A stretch of 64,000 nucleotides of DNA from Bradyrhizobium paxllaeri (lineage in GTDB: Bacteria; Pseudomonadota; Alphaproteobacteria; Rhizobiales; Xanthobacteraceae). Each line of letters opens with the position of its first letter. Positions within the stretch are counted from its first letter, which is position 1. Of the stretch, positions 60,683 through 64,000 are shown in pieces. The stretch is taken from positions 1,240,001 to 1,304,000 of the forward strand of contig NZ_CP042968.1 in assembly GCF_001693515.2 (NCBI RefSeq), in the 5' to 3' direction. The notes below the pieces were generated by a model. That model was not told where the DNA came from. It saw only the letters and a program-made list of their open reading frames with translations, and made no database searches. Both the position numbers and the translations under genes were made by a program.

Positions 60683-61654
60683 GTGGAACGGATTGCAACA
60701 CGCTGCTGTTCGCATCAAGGCGCCTCGCTGAACGGCGAGGCGTCCACGGTCTTCCGCGCCGCAAGCGTTGTCCGCCGGGAAGGCATGGTCTGGATTCCCG
60801 GCGGGACTTTTCTGATGGGCTCGAACGCATTCTACCGCGAAGAGGGGCCAGTCCACCGCGAGACATCGGATGGTTTCTGGATCGACCGCCATCCCGTGAC
60901 CAACGCGCAGTTCGACCGGTTCGTCGCAGCGACGGGCTACGTCACCTTCTCCGAGCGTACGCCGATGCGCGAAATGTATCCGGATGCGGCGGAGGAATTC
61001 CTCGTTCCGGGTTCGCTCGTCTTCGTCAAGCCGCCGCGGCCGGTCAGCCTGCGCGATCATCGTGCATGGTGGGCCTATGTGCCCGGTGCGAACTGGCGGC
61101 ATCCGAACGGGCCAAACAGCTCGATCGCCCAGAAAGGCAATCATCCGGTTGTGCACATCAACTACGAGGACGCGCAGGCCTATGCGGCCTGGGCCGACAA
61201 GGCATTGCCCAGCGAGGTGGAGTGGGAGTTCGCTGCACGCGGTGGGCTCGAGGGGGCTGCGTACCCCTGGGGCGACGCCGGCAATCCCGAAGGCCGCCAT
61301 CTGTCCAACACCTGGCAGGGACGCTTTCCTTTCGAGAACCTCGCCGAGGACGGCTTTGAGGGAACGTCGCCGGTCGATGCGTTTCCGCCGAACGGCTACG
61401 GCCTGCACGACATGTGCGGCAACGTCTGGGAGTGGACCACGACGGCTTACGCACCCACCGGCAGCGCGGACAAATCGTGCTGCCAGCGCAAGGACGCGGA
61501 TCAGCGCAAGGCGCTGCGCGTGGTGAAGGGCGGCTCGCATCTTTGCGCCCCGAACTACTGCCTGCGGGCGCGGCCGGCCGCGCGGCAGGGCGAGAGTATC
61601 GATTCATCGACATGTCACATCGGCTTCCGCTGCGTCGTGCGCGGGCCGAACTGA
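60683..61654 (+). CDS. Formylglycine-generating enzyme (SUMF1/FGE family)
   Basis: A 323-residue oxygen-dependent enzyme that oxidises the sulfatase motif cysteine to formylglycine with the help of copper. Family marks are MVWIPGGTFLMGSNAFYREE, FWIDRHPVTNAQFDRFV, HPVVHINYEDAQAYAAWADK, LPSEVEWEFAARGG and GLHDMCGNVWEWT. The copper-binding cysteine pair is present as Cys288 and Cys293 in GGSHLCAPNYCLRARPAARQ. The start is a GTG at 60683, 18 bases after the sulfatase stop. No signal peptide, so it modifies the sulfatase in the cytosol. Confidence 0.93.
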   Translation: MERIATRCCSHQGASLNGEASTVFRAASVVRREGMVWIPGGTFLMGSNAFYREEGPVHRETSDGFWIDRHPVTNAQFDRFVAATGYVTFSERTPMREMYPDAAEEFLVPGSLVFVKPPRPVSLRDHRAWWAYVPGANWRHPNGPNSSIAQKGNHPVVHINYEDAQAYAAWADKALPSEVEWEFAARGGLEGAAYPWGDAGNPEGRHLSNTWQGRFPFENLAEDGFEGTSPVDAFPPNGYGLHDMCGNVWEWTTTAYAPTGSADKSCCQRKDADQRKALRVVKGGSHLCAPNYCLRARPAARQGESIDSSTCHIGFRCVVRGPN

Positions 61655-61669
61655 AACCCGAGGGAAATC

Positions 61670-62869
61670 ATGCGCACATCCTATCTCTTCACCAGCGAGT
61701 CCGTCTCGGAGGGCCATCCCGACAAGGTCTGCGACCGCATCTCCGACGAGATCGTCGACCTGTTCTTCCGCGAGGGCGAAAGGGCCGGGGTCGATCCCTG
61801 GAGTATCCGCGCTGCATGCGAGACGCTGGCGACCACCAACAAGGTCGTGATCGCGGGCGAGACGCGCGGACCGTCCTCGGTGACCAACGAACAGATCGAG
61901 CAGGCCGCGCGCGCCGCCATCAAGGACATCGGCTACGAGCAGGAGGGCTTTCACTGGGAGACCGTCGACGTGCAGGTGCTGCTGCATCCGCAGTCGGCCG
62001 ACATCGCCCAGGGCGTCGATGCTGACAAGCCCGGCACCAACCGCGAGGAGGGCGCCGGCGACCAGGGCATCATGTTCGGCTACGCTACCAACGAAACGCC
62101 AGAACTGATGCCGGCGCCGATATTCTACGCCCACAAGGTCCTGCGGCTGATCTCGGAAGCGCGGCACGCTGGCGAAGAGAAGGTGCTGGGACCGGACTCC
62201 AAGAGCCAAGTCACGGTGCAATACGAAAACGGTAAGCCGGTCGGCGTGCGCGAGATCGTGGTCTCACACCAGCACCTGATCGAGGACATGAGCTCCAACC
62301 AGGTGCGCGAACGCGTCGAGCCCTATGTGCGCGCGGCGCTGCCGGAAGGCTGGATATCAGACAAAACGATCTGGCACATCAATCCGACCGGCAAGTTCTT
62401 CATCGGCGGACCCAATGGCGATGCCGGGCTGACAGGGCGCAAGATCATCGTCGATACCTATGGCGGCGCGGCGCCACACGGCGGTGGCGCGTTCTCCGGC
62501 AAGGACGCCACTAAGGTGGACCGTTCTGCGGCCTATGCGGCGCGCTACCTCGCGAAAAACATTGTGGCCGCCGGTCTCGCCGACAAGGCGACGCTGCAGC
62601 TCTCTTATGCGATCGGGGTCGCGCGGCCGCTGTCGATCTACATCAACACCCACGGCACCGGAAAGGTGGCCGACGACAAGCTGGAAAAGGCGGTCGCCGA
62701 GTCGATGGATCTGACGCCGCGCGGCATCCGCCGGCATCTCGAGCTCAACAAGCCGATCTATGCGCGCACCGCGGCCTACGGCCATTTCGGCCGCACGCCG
62801 GAAAGCGACGGCGGCTTCTCCTGGGAAAAGACCAATCTTGCCGGCGCGCTGAAGCGCGCTGTTCAGTAG
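61670..62869 (+). CDS. metK: S-adenosylmethionine synthetase
   Basis: A 399-residue MetK that makes S-adenosylmethionine from methionine and ATP. Typical stretches are [60 protein letters not shown] and [20 protein letters not shown], with all the usual metal and ATP contacts. It starts 15 bases after the FGE stop and so belongs to the sulfur operon, an unusual place for metK; the housekeeping copy, if separate, is elsewhere. Confidence 0.95.
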   Translation: MRTSYLFTSESVSEGHPDKVCDRISDEIVDLFFREGERAGVDPWSIRAACETLATTNKVVIAGETRGPSSVTNEQIEQAARAAIKDIGYEQEGFHWETVDVQVLLHPQSADIAQGVDADKPGTNREEGAGDQGIMFGYATNETPELMPAPIFYAHKVLRLISEARHAGEEKVLGPDSKSQVTVQYENGKPVGVREIVVSHQHLIEDMSSNQVRERVEPYVRAALPEGWISDKTIWHINPTGKFFIGGPNGDAGLTGRKIIVDTYGGAAPHGGGAFSGKDATKVDRSAAYAARYLAKNIVAAGLADKATLQLSYAIGVARPLSIYINTHGTGKVADDKLEKAVAESMDLTPRGIRRHLELNKPIYARTAAYGHFGRTPESDGGFSWEKTNLAGALKRAVQ

Positions 62870-62878
62870 GGCATTGCC

Positions 62879-64000
62879 ATGACCGCAATCGACGACCGCG
62901 CTGCACAGATGGCACTCGACGACTCTCCTTCAATCGGCTCGGTGCTGGCCTCGCCGCGGGAATTCACGCGCGAGACCCTGGCTGGCGTGGTGACGGCTCT
63001 CGCGCTGATCCCCGAGGTCATCTCCTTCTCCTTCGTCTCCGGCGTCGATCCCAAGGTCGCGCTGTTCTCCTCGGTCGTGCTGGGGCTGGTGATGTCCGTA
63101 TTTGGCGGGCGGCCGGCAATGGTGACGGCTGCTGCAGGATCGATCGCGCTCGTGATTGGGCCGATGGTGAAGACCCACGGCACCGGCTACATCCTGCCGA
63201 CCATCCTGCTTGCCGGCGCCATCCAGATCGTCTTCGGCCTGACCGGCATGGCGCGGCTGACACGCTTCATCCCGCGCTCTGTGATGATCGGCTTCGTCAA
63301 CTCGCTGGGCGTTCTGATCTTCTTCGCGCAGGTGCCGCATATCCTGAACGTGCCGTGGATCGTCTATCCCTTGTTCGCGCTGACGATTGCGATCGTGCTG
63401 CTTGCACCCCGGCTGATCACGGTTATTCCTGCGCCGCTGATTGCCATCGTCGTCGTCACGGCGATCGTAATTTCGGGCCAACTCACGGTGCCCAATGTCG
63501 GCGGCAATGGCGGCGCCATGGCGCCAGGCTTGCCCGGCATCACGCAGTTTACCGTGCCGCTCAATCTCGAAACCCTCGGCATCATCTGGCCGACCGCGCT
63601 CAGCGTCGCCTTTGTCGGTCTGCTGGAGACGCTGCTCACGGCCAAACTGGTCGATGACGTAACCGACACCCGCTCGCACAAGGGCAAGGAATCCTGGGCG
63701 CTCGGCGTCGCCAATATTGTGGCAGGCTTCTATGGCGGCATCGCCGGCTGCGCCATGATTGCGCAGACGGTCGTCAATGTGAAGATCGGCGGCGGCCGCT
63801 CGCGGATATCCACCATTGCTGCGGCGATCGTGCTGCTGGTGCTGGTTACGGTGCTTAGTGGCCTGATGGCGCAAATTCCGCTCGTGGCGCTGGCGGCCGT
63901 CATGATGATTGCCGCGGTGAAGACGTTCGATTGGCACAGCGTAATGCCCTCGACGCTCAAGCGCATGCCGAAGTCGGAAACCTCAGTGCTGGCAGTGACG
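62879..64000 (+). CDS. SulP-family permease, 3' end outside the window
   Basis: Open from an ATG at 62879, nine bases after the metK stop, to the right edge (374 codons). The first part reads SPREFTRETLAGVVTALALI, then PEVISFSFVSGVDPKVALFS, FGGRPAMVTAAAGSIALVIG and GGIAGCAMIAQTVVNVKIGG, with about ten hydrophobic segments. This is the shorter SulP branch that replaces the usual AxSVPxAxA helix start. The STAS domain, if present, lies beyond the edge. It may move sulfate released by the sulfatase in or out of the cell. Confidence 0.88.
   Translation, partial: MTAIDDRAAQMALDDSPSIGSVLASPREFTRETLAGVVTALALIPEVISFSFVSGVDPKVALFSSVVLGLVMSVFGGRPAMVTAAAGSIALVIGPMVKTHGTGYILPTILLAGAIQIVFGLTGMARLTRFIPRSVMIGFVNSLGVLIFFAQVPHILNVPWIVYPLFALTIAIVLLAPRLITVIPAPLIAIVVVTAIVISGQLTVPNVGGNGGAMAPGLPGITQFTVPLNLETLGIIWPTALSVAFVGLLETLLTAKLVDDVTDTRSHKGKESWALGVANIVAGFYGGIAGCAMIAQTVVNVKIGGGRSRISTIAAAIVLLVLVTVLSGLMAQIPLVALAAVMMIAAVKTFDWHSVMPSTLKRMPKSETSVLAVT

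Noticed and set aside
59606..61540. A 644-codon open frame antisense to the sulfatase and FGE genes
   Set aside because: It spans two well-supported genes and an intergenic gap and shows only the composition of a mirrored frame.
1..64000. Genomic island, prophage or insertion sequence
   Set aside because: No transposase, integrase, tRNA-linked attachment site or clear change in base composition was seen; the variety of gene clusters is ordinary for this group.

Overview
The window is 64 kb of GC-rich chromosome from an alphaproteobacterium, most likely a member of the Bradyrhizobium/Rhodopseudomonas group. The evidence is the codon use, the dispersed GCATGATC...GATCATGC palindromic repeats, several perfect FNR/FixK-type boxes (TTGAT-N4-ATCAA), and the gene content: IalB, DUF3300, DUF2950 and DUF2092 proteins, TAXI and Tct solute receptors, and an FmdA/FmdB/AmiE amide block. 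No rRNA, tRNA, CRISPR array, prophage or insertion sequence was seen. Assignments rest on reading motifs, not on database searches.

Region 1 (1-15.2 kb) is an envelope and stress region. It holds an IalB-like protein (cut by the left edge), an alpha/beta hydrolase, a SulP permease, a PPK2 polyphosphate kinase, a DUF3302/HlyD pair, a sensor kinase with a periplasmic binding domain, an HdeA-like chaperone, a TAXI receptor, and DUF3300, DUF2950 and DUF2092 proteins. Six FNR/FixK-like boxes, four of them perfect, lie in intergenic gaps here and none was noticed elsewhere. This looks like a coordinated low-oxygen regulon.

Region 2 (15.2-20.2 kb) holds a luciferase-like monooxygenase with a flavin reductase, divergent from a LysR regulator, then an SMP-30 lactonase and a TetR regulator. 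Region 3 (20.2-36.3 kb) is a catabolic cluster. Two perfect 16-bp palindromes, CTGACCGATCGGTCAG, lie between a tctC-type receptor and a long co-directional operon: enoyl-CoA hydratase, ADP-forming acyl-CoA synthetase, receptor, two acyl-CoA dehydrogenases, SDR, double SDR, CMD-family protein, TctB and TctA. A related site precedes the TetR gene. An IclR regulator, a SnoaL-like protein and a Baeyer-Villiger-type monooxygenase follow. The set suggests import and CoA-dependent breakdown of a small, perhaps cyclic, carboxylate or ketone.

Region 4 (36.3-41.8 kb) is an amino-sugar salvage set: SIS isomerase/deaminase, MurQ, a BadF-type sugar kinase and NagA, with a divergent aspartate-kinase homologue directly after nagA.

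Region 5 (41.8-55.2 kb) is a short-chain amide/urea system. A five-gene ABC importer is followed by formamidase FmdA, FmdB, aliphatic amidase AmiE and a Crp/Fnr regulator. Divergent from it is a 1123-residue protein that joins an NCS1-type permease, a cysteine cluster, a histidine kinase and a receiver, followed by a LuxR-type response regulator. This transporter-kinase fusion is the most striking feature of the window. Region 6 (55.2-64 kb) appears to be a sulfur-compound operon: an ABC importer whose binding protein carries a NosL-like C-terminal domain, a vestigial copy of a sulfatase start, a cytosolic sulfatase, a formylglycine-generating enzyme, a second-site MetK and a SulP permease cut by the right edge.
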